From: Flavobacteriaceae bacterium
Lineage (GTDB): Bacteria; Bacteroidota; Bacteroidia; Flavobacteriales; Flavobacteriaceae
Direction: 5' to 3'
Length of the DNA: 64,000 nucleotides
Assembly (NCBI GenBank): GCA_028280265.1
Contig: JANQMD010000022.1
Coordinates: 1 to 64,000 of the forward strand
Shown piece after piece: positions 39,518 to 49,177 of the stretch; position 1 is the first letter of the stretch, and each line of letters opens with the position of its first letter. A program made the translations under genes and the position numbers. The notes beneath the pieces were generated by a model that made no database searches, had not been told where the DNA came from, and was given only the letters and a program-made list of their open reading frames with translations.

Positions 39518-40450
39518 ATGAAAATTGTTTTTACCTCCTGCATTCGATATGAAGCTTTTAAAGAACAAAAAGAATGGGAATACATCTATGATCTAAACCC
39601 CGATTATCTGTTTTTGCTTGGAGACAATATTTATATGGACTATGGGATTTGGCCTTTTACTAAAGAGTATGTTACGGCTCCGAAGAAATATTCTTTAGAG
39701 AAGTTTCAAAAGGTTATGGAAAGTAAATATCAGAATCAGTTTGAAAAGGTACCTGCTTTCCAAAAATTGGTAGAAAAGATGCGAGCAAAGAAAGGTTTTT
39801 TTGCCATCTGGGACGATCACGATTTTGCTTGGAACAATGCCAAAGGAATGCATGTAGACTCTGGTAAGAAAGAGATTGCCAGAATTCTTTTTCATAAGTA
39901 CACACAGTGTTCTACAAACATGCCTCATGTCTATTATCACATAGATACGCCCATGGCAAGAGTTCTATTTTTAGACAACCGTACTGATGCTGATAGAGCA
40001 GGAAAAAATACCCAACTCATTAGCGATGAGCAATTCCAATTCATTGAAGAGAAACTAACGCACACACTCCCCTATACCATTTTATGTGGCGGTATTACTT
40101 TGACGGAAAGCTTCGAAAGTTGGAAAAAGTACCCCTCTCAATTGCAGCGATTGTGTCGACTACTAGAAAACCGCAAAAATGTACTCTTCTTAGCGGGAGA
40201 TGTCCACTACAATAAATTTGTGCCTTCTAAGAAAATCTCAAAACTGAACTGTAGCACTCCTCCACAATTGATTGCATCTGGCATGCAAATTAACCTCTTA
40301 GGCTTGGGAATTAAAGCGGATAATAGGCACCACTGGGGATTGCTAGAATTGGAAGAAGATAACCTACAAGTGACCTTTTACAATCGAAATAAAATTCAAT
40401 ATAGAAAATCTGAAAGGGCAACTCAATGGCTCCAATCAAATTTGTTTTAA
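39518..40450 (+). CDS. PhoD-like metallophosphoesterase without signal peptide
   Basis: MKIVFTSCIRY, LLGDNIYMDYG, AIWDDHDFAWNNAKG, LAGDVHYNKF. Confidence 0.85.
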   Translation: MKIVFTSCIRYEAFKEQKEWEYIYDLNPDYLFLLGDNIYMDYGIWPFTKEYVTAPKKYSLEKFQKVMESKYQNQFEKVPAFQKLVEKMRAKKGFFAIWDDHDFAWNNAKGMHVDSGKKEIARILFHKYTQCSTNMPHVYYHIDTPMARVLFLDNRTDADRAGKNTQLISDEQFQFIEEKLTHTLPYTILCGGITLTESFESWKKYPSQLQRLCRLLENRKNVLFLAGDVHYNKFVPSKKISKLNCSTPPQLIASGMQINLLGLGIKADNRHHWGLLELEEDNLQVTFYNRNKIQYRKSERATQWLQSNLF

Positions 40451-40503
40451 GTCTATTTTTCTGCTAACTTTGAGGAGTCCTCGCTTTTTAAATTTCATAA
40501 ATC

Positions 40504-40857
40504 ATGTCAGAAATATTGATTCCTGCCATTGCAGGACTTGTTGGAATTTTAATTGGAGGTGTCATCAATTACTTTATTCAGAAAGCACAATTTCAGAACG
40601 AACTCCAAAAGATTCGAGAAGAAAATAAAACAGAGTTTCAAGCTGAGCAAACGGCTCTACATTTTTTAAGTCATGCCCAATACACAGATCGATCTTTTGA
40701 AACCTTACAAAAACACTTGGGAGGATTTGAGGACAATGAGCTCCGTAAAATTCTGGTACGCGCAGGTGCCGTAAGAACCTATCGAAAAGATGGAAAAGAA
40801 TGGTGGCGACTCCTTAGTCGTATAGATGAGTATATTGAGGGGAAGAAAGCCCGTTAA
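40504..40857 (+). CDS. Hypothetical protein with N-terminal TM segment
   Basis: LIPAIAGLVGILIGGVINYFIQ then a charged helical C-terminus. Confidence 0.65.
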   Translation: MSEILIPAIAGLVGILIGGVINYFIQKAQFQNELQKIREENKTEFQAEQTALHFLSHAQYTDRSFETLQKHLGGFEDNELRKILVRAGAVRTYRKDGKEWWRLLSRIDEYIEGKKAR

Positions 40858-40863
40858 AAGAAT

Positions 40864-42162
40864 TTACCTCACGTGTTTTGTTCCTTTTAGAGTACTTAGA
40901 ATTATAAAAGACAGCAAAAAGAAAATAGCCAAACTCAATGCACTCCATTGCATAGAACCTGTAACGGCAAATAAGAATCCAAACACAAACGTTCCTAATA
41001 CAATAGCGATCTTTTCAGTGACATCATAAAAGCTAAAAAATGTGGCATGATCCTCAGTATCAGGTAGCAGTTTAGAATACGTAGATCTAGATAGCGATTG
41101 GATGGCACCTAGCACCATTCCTAAAACACCTCCTAAAGCATAGAAGTAGACAGCAACATTCGGCATTTCCTTATGCAACAAGAAAGCACCAAAACAAACC
41201 AATATCCAAATAAAAATAGTGATCTTCAATGCTTTAAAATTCCCTAACTTTTTGGAAAGTCTCGAGAAAAACCAAGCTCCAAAGATGGCGACCAATTGAA
41301 TTACCAAGATCGTGATGATCAAACTGGTTGCTTCTAAACCTAACTCTTCCGATCCAAAAATAGAGGCCATTAAAATAATGGTTTGCACACCCACACTTAA
41401 TAGGAAGAAAGCGATTAAAAAACCGCGTAATGTGGGGTAATTCTTTACCTGATTCCAAACATTTTTCAATTCCTTAAACCCTTTCCAGATGTAGTCTTTT
41501 TCAGGTTTTCTGTTAAATACATTATTCGGCAACTTTTTAAAGGTTAATTGTGCAAAACCAAGCCACCAAATTCCGACCATTAAAAAAGATATTCTAGATG
41601 CCATTCCTGCATTTTCAAATCCAAAAGTATCAGGCATTTGAATCATTGCTAAATTGATGATCAACAAAATAACTGACCCTAAATAACCATACATAAAGCC
41701 TTTCGCACTCACTCGATCCTGATCTTCTGGTAAAGCTACTTCTGGTAAATACGCATTGTAAAAAACAACACTTCCCCAGAAACCAATACTCGCCAAAACA
41801 CTAAAAACAATTCCTACCCAAACAGTCTCTATTCCGCTAAAGAAATAAAGTGACATGACAGACAAGGAGCCTATCCAACAGAAAATCTGCAAGAATTTTT
41901 TCTTATTCCCTGTGTAATCTGCTATCGCAGACAGAATAGGAGAAATAAAAGCGACAATTAAAAATGAAAAAGATAGTGCGTAACTGTATAATGAATCGGG
42001 ATGCTCCCACTCCATTCCTAAGAAGGATACCACTTTTTCATCGGTAATTGCTGTGTAATAAAGAGGAAAAACAGCAGTACTAATCACCAAAGAATATACT
42101 GAGTTGGCCCAATCGTAAAATGCCCAAGCATTGATGAGTTTCTTATCGCCTATTTTTAACAT
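40864..42162 (-). CDS. MFS transporter, Atg22/UMF1-like
   Basis: INAWAFYDWANSVYSLVISTAVFPLYY and LGMVLGAIQSLSRSTYSKLLPD signatures; ~12 TM segments. Confidence 0.9.
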   Translation of the reverse strand: MLKIGDKKLINAWAFYDWANSVYSLVISTAVFPLYYTAITDEKVVSFLGMEWEHPDSLYSYALSFSFLIVAFISPILSAIADYTGNKKKFLQIFCWIGSLSVMSLYFFSGIETVWVGIVFSVLASIGFWGSVVFYNAYLPEVALPEDQDRVSAKGFMYGYLGSVILLIINLAMIQMPDTFGFENAGMASRISFLMVGIWWLGFAQLTFKKLPNNVFNRKPEKDYIWKGFKELKNVWNQVKNYPTLRGFLIAFFLLSVGVQTIILMASIFGSEELGLEATSLIITILVIQLVAIFGAWFFSRLSKKLGNFKALKITIFIWILVCFGAFLLHKEMPNVAVYFYALGGVLGMVLGAIQSLSRSTYSKLLPDTEDHATFFSFYDVTEKIAIVLGTFVFGFLFAVTGSMQWSALSLAIFFLLSFIILSTLKGTKHVR

Positions 42163-42222
42163 GGTGTTTGGTTTGATTGAATGCTCACAAGATACTCAAA
42201 TTTCATTGACAACAATTGAAGT

Positions 42223-43038
42223 CTAGTTTGTTTGTTCGTTAAATTGTGCTGCTAAACGTTTTGCTTCGGGTAAATATGATCGTAAGGCTTGAATTCGACT
42301 CTCATTTGACGGATGTGTGCTTAAAATCTCTGGCGGCGATTTTTTCCCTTTAGCTCTCTCACTCATTCGCACCCATACTTCGGCAGCCTCCTCCCCGTTG
42401 TATCCCGCCATGATCATAAAAACCAGACCTAGTTTATCGGCTTCAGCTTCGTGTTTTCTGCTAAAAGGCAACATCACTCCTACCTGAGTTCCTAATCCAT
42501 AAGCTGTAGACCATATTCTTTGGGATTCTTCAGACTTACCTTGGGTACCCAATGCTACTGCCACCCCTCCAATGGCTTGTAACTGCCCTTGCGACATGCG
42601 CTCTTGACCGTGCTTTGCAAAAGCATGTGCTACTTCATGCCCCATCACAGCAGCAATGCCATCTTCATTGGCACAAATAGGCAAAATACCTGTGTAAAAA
42701 ACCACTTTTCCGCCTGGCAAACACCAAGCATTCACTGTTTTGTCCTCTACGAGATTAAATTCCCATTCATAAGAATCAGCTTCCTTTTGCATTCCATTAT
42801 TTCTCATGAAACGATCCACTGCCTTTGAAATTTTCTCTCCTATTTCTTTAATTTGTGCAGTTTTATTTTTGTCTTCAGACAATTTATTTTTCTCTAAAAA
42901 CCCTTTGTACTGAGAAAAGCTCGCTGGCAATACTTGCGCATCGCTCACAATATTAAATTGTTTTCTCCCTGTAATGGGAACGGTTGTGCAACTCAGAAGA
43001 TAAAAACAGGCAAGTAATGGTAAAAGTAACTTTCTCAT
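42223..43038 (-). CDS. M48 family metalloprotease lipoprotein
   Basis: LLSCTTVPITGRKQFNIVS lipobox, VMGHEVAHAFAKHGQERMS (HExxH), RKHEAEADKLGL. Confidence 0.93.
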   Translation of the reverse strand: MRKLLLPLLACFYLLSCTTVPITGRKQFNIVSDAQVLPASFSQYKGFLEKNKLSEDKNKTAQIKEIGEKISKAVDRFMRNNGMQKEADSYEWEFNLVEDKTVNAWCLPGGKVVFYTGILPICANEDGIAAVMGHEVAHAFAKHGQERMSQGQLQAIGGVAVALGTQGKSEESQRIWSTAYGLGTQVGVMLPFSRKHEAEADKLGLVFMIMAGYNGEEAAEVWVRMSERAKGKKSPPEILSTHPSNESRIQALRSYLPEAKRLAAQFNEQTN

Positions 43039-43131
43039 GGTATATTTCCCTTCTTTAGATGATGAAATCCTTATTTTTGTATTGGTAGCTTGGCTACATA
43101 ACGTTTCTTAAAATTACATATTCTATTTGAG

Positions 43132-44025
43132 TTGAAAAATAATTTCTCCTATCATCTCTTGAATCCAGCAGTAAAACCAAAACCAAGTTTGGCAATTCCC
43201 AAACCTGTTTCTTTTGTTGCAAGAACTATTGAATTCTTCTCAAAAAGTTTGGCTGCTAGATTGGGAACACGCTTGTTTTTAACACCCATTAACTTCCCCA
43301 CTCCTCAGAGAGAAACATACATGCAACAAAGTGCACAAAACAAGCGGTTATTTGTAGAGGAAATTCAAAAGGAAATCGATATTCTCTCTTATGGATACTC
43401 CAAACGAAAGGTGCTTCTGGTACATGGATGGGCTGGAAGAAGCACTCAACTGTTTGCTTTTGCAGACAAGTTATTAGAAAAAGGATTTATGACCGTTTCT
43501 TTCGACGGCCCCGCTCATGGGAAATCCACTGGAAAAACGACTTCCATGTTGGAATTCTTAAGTACGATGAAAAAAATCCCTGAGATTTATGGTCCTTTTG
43601 AAGCCGCTATTGGTCATTCCTTCGGGGGCATGTGCTTGTACAATGCAACTTCAGATTTTTTTAAAATTAAGACATTTGTTGCTATCGGATCGGGCGATAA
43701 GGTTTCTGACATTGTTGATGATTTTGCTAAAAATTTGAGTCTTACCAAACAGTCAGGCTCAAAAATGAAAAAACGCTTTGAGAAAAAGTGGAAATTAAAG
43801 ACTGATGCATTCGCCAGTCATCAAGTGGCAAAAAAGATTTCAATTCCCGTTTTAATCGTTCATGATACACAAGATGGCGATGTTCCTGTAAGTTGTGCTT
43901 ATCACATACGTCAGAATTTACAGAAGGGTTCTTTACTGATTACTCACGGCCTAGGTCACACGAAAATTTTAAGGAACTCTGAGGTTGTAAACAAAACTGT
44001 AAAATTTATTATTGAAAACATATGA
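43132..44025 (+). CDS. Alpha/beta hydrolase
   Basis: VLLVHGWAGRSTQL, AIGHSFGGMCLYNA, LIVHDTQDGDVP; probable TTG start. Confidence 0.85.
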   Translation: MKNNFSYHLLNPAVKPKPSLAIPKPVSFVARTIEFFSKSLAARLGTRLFLTPINFPTPQRETYMQQSAQNKRLFVEEIQKEIDILSYGYSKRKVLLVHGWAGRSTQLFAFADKLLEKGFMTVSFDGPAHGKSTGKTTSMLEFLSTMKKIPEIYGPFEAAIGHSFGGMCLYNATSDFFKIKTFVAIGSGDKVSDIVDDFAKNLSLTKQSGSKMKKRFEKKWKLKTDAFASHQVAKKISIPVLIVHDTQDGDVPVSCAYHIRQNLQKGSLLITHGLGHTKILRNSEVVNKTVKFIIENI

Positions 44026-44519
44026 AGCAGATTTTATCAATATGCACTTTGTTCTTATTTGTAAGCTGTATAGGAAATGCTCAAAAAAAGAATGAAAAGC
44101 AACGTAAGAAAGTATATAAAATTAGCAAAACAGATGCGCAATGGAAGAAGGAGTTGACTTCCATGCAGTATTATGTTTTGAGAGAAGCCGGAACAGAAAG
44201 AGCTTTTACAAGTCCGCTCAATAAAAACTACGCTCCGGGAGTATATGCATGCGTTGCTTGTAAAACACCTTTGTACAAATCGGAACACAAGTTTAATTCG
44301 GGAACGGGTTGGCCTTCTTTTGATCGTGCTATCTCCAATTCTGTTGAACTAGATGTAGATTATAAAATCGGGTATGCTAGAACTGAGTTAAAGTGCAATA
44401 CTTGTGGAGGGCATTTAGGGCATTCTTTTAATGATGGCCCGAGAGAAACTACAGGAGAAAGACATTGCATTAATGGAGTGGCTTTGGAATTTATACCTAT
44501 TAAAAAAGCTAAAAACTAG
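44022..44519 (+). CDS. msrB: Peptide-methionine (R)-S-oxide reductase, lipoprotein form
   Basis: CVACKTPLYKSEHKFNSGTGWPSFDRAI, CNTCGGHLGHSFNDGP, RHCINGVALEF (catalytic Cys); lipobox FVSCIG. Confidence 0.94.
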   Translation: MKQILSICTLFLFVSCIGNAQKKNEKQRKKVYKISKTDAQWKKELTSMQYYVLREAGTERAFTSPLNKNYAPGVYACVACKTPLYKSEHKFNSGTGWPSFDRAISNSVELDVDYKIGYARTELKCNTCGGHLGHSFNDGPRETTGERHCINGVALEFIPIKKAKN

Positions 44520-44524
44520 TTGAA

Positions 44525-45079
44525 ATGCAGCCTTCTTTTTTGTCTAGCTCAATAAAACAATTCCAATACTACAAGAGTCTTGGTGAGAAGACGATAGAAC
44601 AATTGAGCGACGAGCAACTTTTTTGGCAGCCAGATTCTGAAGCAAATTCAATTGCAATTATTGTAAAGCATCTAGTGGGTAATATGTTGAGCAGGTGGAC
44701 AAATTTTTTAACTGAAGATGGTGAGAAATCATGGAGGAATAGAGATGATGAATTTTTGAATGACTTTGAAAACCGATCGGATGTACAAAGAACTTGGGAA
44801 AAAGGCTGGGCTTGTCTTTTTGAAGCTCTCGAACAAGTAACGGAAGAAAATATCGATCAACTTGTCTATATCCGCAATCAAGGGCATACAATTACTGAAG
44901 CTGTAAACCGACAACTGTGTCACTATGCCTATCACGTAGGACAGATCGTTTACATTGGTAGAATATTGAGAAAAGAACAGTGGAAATCTTTATCGATTCC
45001 TAAGAATGCTTCAAGGAACTACAATGCAGAAAAATTTCGCAAAGAAAAAGGCAAAAGACACTTTACAGACGATTTGTAG
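44525..45079 (+). CDS. DinB-like / DUF1572 protein
   Basis: SIAIIVKHLVGNMLSRWTNFLTEDGEKSWRNRDDEF and LCHYAYHVGQIVYIGRIL. Confidence 0.85.
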   Translation: MQPSFLSSSIKQFQYYKSLGEKTIEQLSDEQLFWQPDSEANSIAIIVKHLVGNMLSRWTNFLTEDGEKSWRNRDDEFLNDFENRSDVQRTWEKGWACLFEALEQVTEENIDQLVYIRNQGHTITEAVNRQLCHYAYHVGQIVYIGRILRKEQWKSLSIPKNASRNYNAEKFRKEKGKRHFTDDL

Positions 45080-45127
45080 TTAAAATTATCTTTTAAATTT
45101 TATAGTTATTCTTTTTTATCATGATAC

Positions 45128-45214
45128 TGTCATTCCTGTGAAAACAGGAATCTAGGGATAATGAACAGATTCCGTATCAAGCCTGCCTAGTCGGCAGACA
45201 GGTACGGAATGGCA
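45128..45214. repeat. Palindromic intergenic repeat TGTCATTCCTGTG...GTACGGAATGGCA
   Basis: Imperfect TIRs and inner hairpins (CCTGTgaaAACAGG; CTGCC-TAGTC-GGCAG) between convergent genes. Confidence 0.65.
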
Positions 45215-45233
45215 TATTGATATTACTACTTCT

Positions 45234-46232
45234 TTATTGAGTGGTACTTCTTTTTTGTACTGTTGCGTTGATCACTACAGATTCCGATTTTTTCCCAGGT
45301 TTCTTCAATCGTTCTAACAACAAATCTGCGGATGTACTTCCTACTCTTTTCCCATGCTGATCAATAGTTGTAAGACTTGGAGTTAAATGCTCTGCTATTC
45401 TTCTTCTTGCGTATCCTACTAATGATAGGGTGCCATCATCTAATAGCTGCTGTTTTTTTCCTGCTCTAAAGCATGCTAACGTAGCTTCTTCATCAATCGC
45501 CACAAACGCATCTACCTCCTCACTCTTCATCAAGTGTAAAGCTTTTGCTTCTATTTCTTCTTCGGATCCTTCAATAAGAACTGGTAAATGAGTTTTCTCA
45601 ACAGATTCTACATATCCTTTTATTCTAAGCTTAGCCACACTTAAATTACTTATAGTAGAGGCCAGAACAATTTTTTTCTTGTCAAGTGCGGTTAATTGTT
45701 TTACAACATTGTAAATCGATTCATAATCGTCTATAAGTACTTTGTCGCAATCAATATCATCAACAATTCGATCAAACATCAAAACTGGCACCTGATTATT
45801 CGCTTCTTTGATATGAGAAAAGTTTTGTTTGATTTGCGTTTCTTCAGAAACAGCTACGATTATGGCATCTACCAATCCATTTGATAAGGTTTGCATGGAA
45901 TTCACCTCTTTGTCGTAAGATTCATTGGTAATGCTTATAATGATGTTGTATTCTGTGTTTGCTATGACATTCTCTATTCCTCTCAATACTCGAGATAGAA
46001 AGAAATTCTTAATACTTGGTAAGACTACTCCAATGGTACTGGTTTTTCCAGATTTTAGATTCACTGCAAGCTTGTTCGGTTTGTAATTATAGAGTCTCGC
46101 AGCCTCTTGCACCTTCGCTTTGGTTTCTTCACTTATTTCATAGCTGTCATTTAATGCTTTTGAAATTGTAGAAGGAGAAACTCCTAGCATTTTTGATAGT
46201 TCTTTGATCGTCATATTTTTCTTCATACACAT
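45234..46232 (-). CDS. LacI family transcriptional regulator
   Basis: MTIKELSKMLGVSPSTISKALNDSYEISEETKAKVQEAARLYNYKPN HTH; periplasmic-binding-like C-terminal domain. Confidence 0.95.
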   Translation of the reverse strand: MCMKKNMTIKELSKMLGVSPSTISKALNDSYEISEETKAKVQEAARLYNYKPNKLAVNLKSGKTSTIGVVLPSIKNFFLSRVLRGIENVIANTEYNIIISITNESYDKEVNSMQTLSNGLVDAIIVAVSEETQIKQNFSHIKEANNQVPVLMFDRIVDDIDCDKVLIDDYESIYNVVKQLTALDKKKIVLASTISNLSVAKLRIKGYVESVEKTHLPVLIEGSEEEIEAKALHLMKSEEVDAFVAIDEEATLACFRAGKKQQLLDDGTLSLVGYARRRIAEHLTPSLTTIDQHGKRVGSTSADLLLERLKKPGKKSESVVINATVQKRSTTQ

Positions 46233-46290
46233 TTCTGAAATACAGAAGAAAAATACGACATGCTGGCTAAATAAGAAAGTTTCAGCTCAA

Positions 46291-47046
46291 TTAATTTCCT
46301 TCAAACCACTTTTTAAAGGCAGAAACTTTCTCTCTACTTACAATCATATCCTTCTCTACTCTTACCGCTGGAGTAATTTTTAACCGATTGTTTGAGTAAA
46401 CAACAACGTCTTTTATGGCATTGATATTGACCACGAAAGTTCTGTTGATTCTAAAAAATTCATCGCCTTTCAATACACTCACCAAATCTTCTAATTTGTA
46501 ATCTAAAATAAATTTCTTTTGTAGATGGGTTACTAAATACACGGTTCTACCATCTGCGTAAAACAGGGCAACTTCTTCCGTTTTTATAGAATGTATATGG
46601 TTCCCCAACTTTACTAGAAATCGATCTTTTAATTTCTCTCTAGAAGCAATTTTTTCTACTTTCTCTACAAAGTCAGTTGGATTGAAAATACTTTTTAGAG
46701 ATTTTAACTTATTCATTGCACGCATCAAATCGGTAAATGTGATGGGTTTTAGGATGTAATCTATGCTATTTACTTTAAAGGCATCTACAGCATATTCATC
46801 AAAAGCGGTAGTGAAAATCACTGGTTTTTGAATCTTTACCTGATTGAAAATTTCAAAACTGAGTCCATCTGTCAATTGGATATCAATAAAAACGACGTCG
46901 AACTCTTTGCCTTTTTGAAACCATGCGACAGCATTGGTAATGGAATCTAATTTGGCTAAAATTTCTATTTCTTGATCGTACTTTAGTAAGTAGCGTTCTA
47001 GCTTTTCTACTGCCAAAATCTCGTCCTCGATAATCACAACTTTCAT
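46291..47046 (-). CDS. LytTR family response regulator
   Basis: Receiver: VVIIEDEILA, DVVFIDIQLTDGLSFEIF, IFTTAFDEYAVDAFKVNSIDYILKP; LytTR: FFRINRTFVVNINAIKDVV. Confidence 0.95.
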   Translation of the reverse strand: MKVVIIEDEILAVEKLERYLLKYDQEIEILAKLDSITNAVAWFQKGKEFDVVFIDIQLTDGLSFEIFNQVKIQKPVIFTTAFDEYAVDAFKVNSIDYILKPITFTDLMRAMNKLKSLKSIFNPTDFVEKVEKIASREKLKDRFLVKLGNHIHSIKTEEVALFYADGRTVYLVTHLQKKFILDYKLEDLVSVLKGDEFFRINRTFVVNINAIKDVVVYSNNRLKITPAVRVEKDMIVSREKVSAFKKWFEGN

Positions 47047-48077
47047 TCTGTTTCTTTTATGGTTAGTTTGGGAATGCTCACAGTTCTCGTAGCATTTAAT
47101 TCTTCAATTTCAATAGCTTGATTGCTGTATATAGAGTAAACTCTTCTAATATCCTTTAAATCGGATACTGAAATTTTTGAGTTGATCCTATCTTGCGTTT
47201 TGTATTCGAACTGTATCTGGTTGGTTTTTTCTGATTCTTTTACGACAACCAATAATTCAATCCCTGTTGAAATAATTGTTTTTCGAACAATCATTTCCAT
47301 CACAAAAAGAAGGCTTCCTGGAACGACCAAAAAATCGGATGTAGCTTCGTTGATCAATTTTAATTTTCTGTATGGAAGCTGATTCAATAGACTTTCTAAC
47401 TGCTTTAGGTGTTGAAATTCTTCTTGATAAGAAATCAACTGCTTGTCTTTATTGGATAATACATACCTGTAAATACTTGCCAAAGAATCAATAAAATCCT
47501 CTGCCTTTTCCGTATCTTTATACATAAGTGTAATCAATGCCTCCAAGCTTTCAAACAATAAATGTGGATTGATTCCTCGCTCAAATTGTCTAAAATCTTC
47601 TTCGATGCTTTGTTTGAAAATTTCTTCCTGTTGGAGTCTTTCTGTATTGATTTTGTATAGATACTGGTGACTTACGAACAGTAATATGTATATAAGCGTA
47701 ATAACAGCAAACACTGAGTTGAACATAAAAATGTCGTCTGGCGTTGCTGAAAAACCAACTACATATTTATAATACAACCACACAGAGAGTGTTACAAGCC
47801 CAATGGAAGAAGCTAACGAGACAAAACCCTGAAGAATTAAGTTTGGTAAACTTGTCTTTCCTTTGAAAATTCTTTTGAACAGTAATAATAGCAGGCGTGA
47901 AAACTCTTGTACAATGTAAGACAGACCAATGCATACGTACAACTCCTCGCCTAAAAACTGTTCTTGTAATTGCTCTACATCATTGTTCAGTAGCAGAATT
48001 AACAAATACACAATTACTCCACTGAAAATTGGACTCAAAATTCGAAAGAATGGCTGATGGACAAATAGTTTTTTCAT
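47043..48077 (-). CDS. LytS/YehU-type histidine kinase homologue, apparently degenerate ATPase region
   Basis: His-kinase motif RGINPHLLFESLEALITLM present; expected N-box LLENAVKHN region reads VMEMIVRKTIIS and GLxNI reads DLKDI. Confidence 0.8.
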   Translation of the reverse strand: MKKLFVHQPFFRILSPIFSGVIVYLLILLLNNDVEQLQEQFLGEELYVCIGLSYIVQEFSRLLLLLFKRIFKGKTSLPNLILQGFVSLASSIGLVTLSVWLYYKYVVGFSATPDDIFMFNSVFAVITLIYILLFVSHQYLYKINTERLQQEEIFKQSIEEDFRQFERGINPHLLFESLEALITLMYKDTEKAEDFIDSLASIYRYVLSNKDKQLISYQEEFQHLKQLESLLNQLPYRKLKLINEATSDFLVVPGSLLFVMEMIVRKTIISTGIELLVVVKESEKTNQIQFEYKTQDRINSKISVSDLKDIRRVYSIYSNQAIEIEELNATRTVSIPKLTIKETE

Positions 48078-49123
48078 GATAGAATAGGAATTTTCACTTC
48101 AAACGTAGATCCATTGGTAACTAAAATTCCTTCAGTATGTAATAGCAAATATCTGGTATTGATATTCTTCAAACCTATCTTAAATGAGGTAACATGTTTT
48201 GGCTCTTCTGTGACGTTATTGGTAACAGAAATGTATTTTTTATCATAGTAAATTTTAACTTTCAGAGGGTTATCTTCGTGCAAAACATTGTGCTTCACCG
48301 CATTTTCAATAAGCATTTGTAGGGTCAATGGAGGAATTTTAGTTTGTAGAATACTGGAGGGAATCTGTACGTCACAATGAAATTTATTCCCATAACGTGT
48401 CTCTAAAAGATGAATATAGGATTTTACAAACTCAAGCTCCTCTTCTAAAGAGGTCAATTTTATTCGATAACTATTGAGCGTATACTGATACATTTCTGCC
48501 AGTTTTCTTACAAAATTCTCAGCTTTTCCTTTGTCTTTAAAGACTAAGGAAGAAATTGTATTGAGACTGTTAAAAAGAAAGTGTGGACTCAATTGTGCCT
48601 TTAATGCTTTTAATTGCAATTCTATTTGCTTTCTCTCTTGTCTCACTGTTTCAATCTGAAATGTGGTGTAAGAATAATAAGAGTAGAGTGCAAAATAGAT
48701 GATCTCAAAGATGAGCATCATGATGAATAAGACAATACTCAATTTAACTGCATACGCTTGGTACATACTACTGAACTCAAGGTTGTCTGGGAATAAAAGA
48801 CCTCCAAGATACAGAAGAGAAAATGTCAATATCAATGAAGAGATGTAGTGGATAAAAATTCCCGCTAACAGTCTGTTTCCTTCCTGTTTATGCCATGGCA
48901 AGAGCTTGTCTAAAAAGTTTGACAATAGATAAAATGCGTAGGCATTAATAATTCCAACAAACCCTGCAACAATGAGTTCTAATGTACTTGGTGACACAGT
49001 TTCTACCGCGTCACCAGATACAATGAAGTAAGTAATAAACAAACTAAATACAATTCCAGATAAAACAATGAAGAAATGTTTTTTCATGAAAAAAGTTTGG
49101 TTTGGTTGATTGTTAGTTTGCAT
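48074..49123 (-). CDS. LytS/YehU-type sensor histidine kinase
   Basis: LSPHFLFNSLNTISSLV, LTLQMLIENAVKHN and GLKNINTRYLLL all present. Confidence 0.93.
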   Translation of the reverse strand: MQTNNQPNQTFFMKKHFFIVLSGIVFSLFITYFIVSGDAVETVSPSTLELIVAGFVGIINAYAFYLLSNFLDKLLPWHKQEGNRLLAGIFIHYISSLILTFSLLYLGGLLFPDNLEFSSMYQAYAVKLSIVLFIMMLIFEIIYFALYSYYSYTTFQIETVRQERKQIELQLKALKAQLSPHFLFNSLNTISSLVFKDKGKAENFVRKLAEMYQYTLNSYRIKLTSLEEELEFVKSYIHLLETRYGNKFHCDVQIPSSILQTKIPPLTLQMLIENAVKHNVLHEDNPLKVKIYYDKKYISVTNNVTEEPKHVTSFKIGLKNINTRYLLLHTEGILVTNGSTFEVKIPILS

Positions 49124-49177
49124 GAAACTAAGGTAATCAATCTAAAGAGAATCGATCACCTTAGCTATTGGGGGTTT

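Noticed and set aside
39518-40857. Metallophosphoesterase plus small TM protein as a defence pair
   Set aside because: Genes are separated and neither shows a recognised defence signature; no supporting context.
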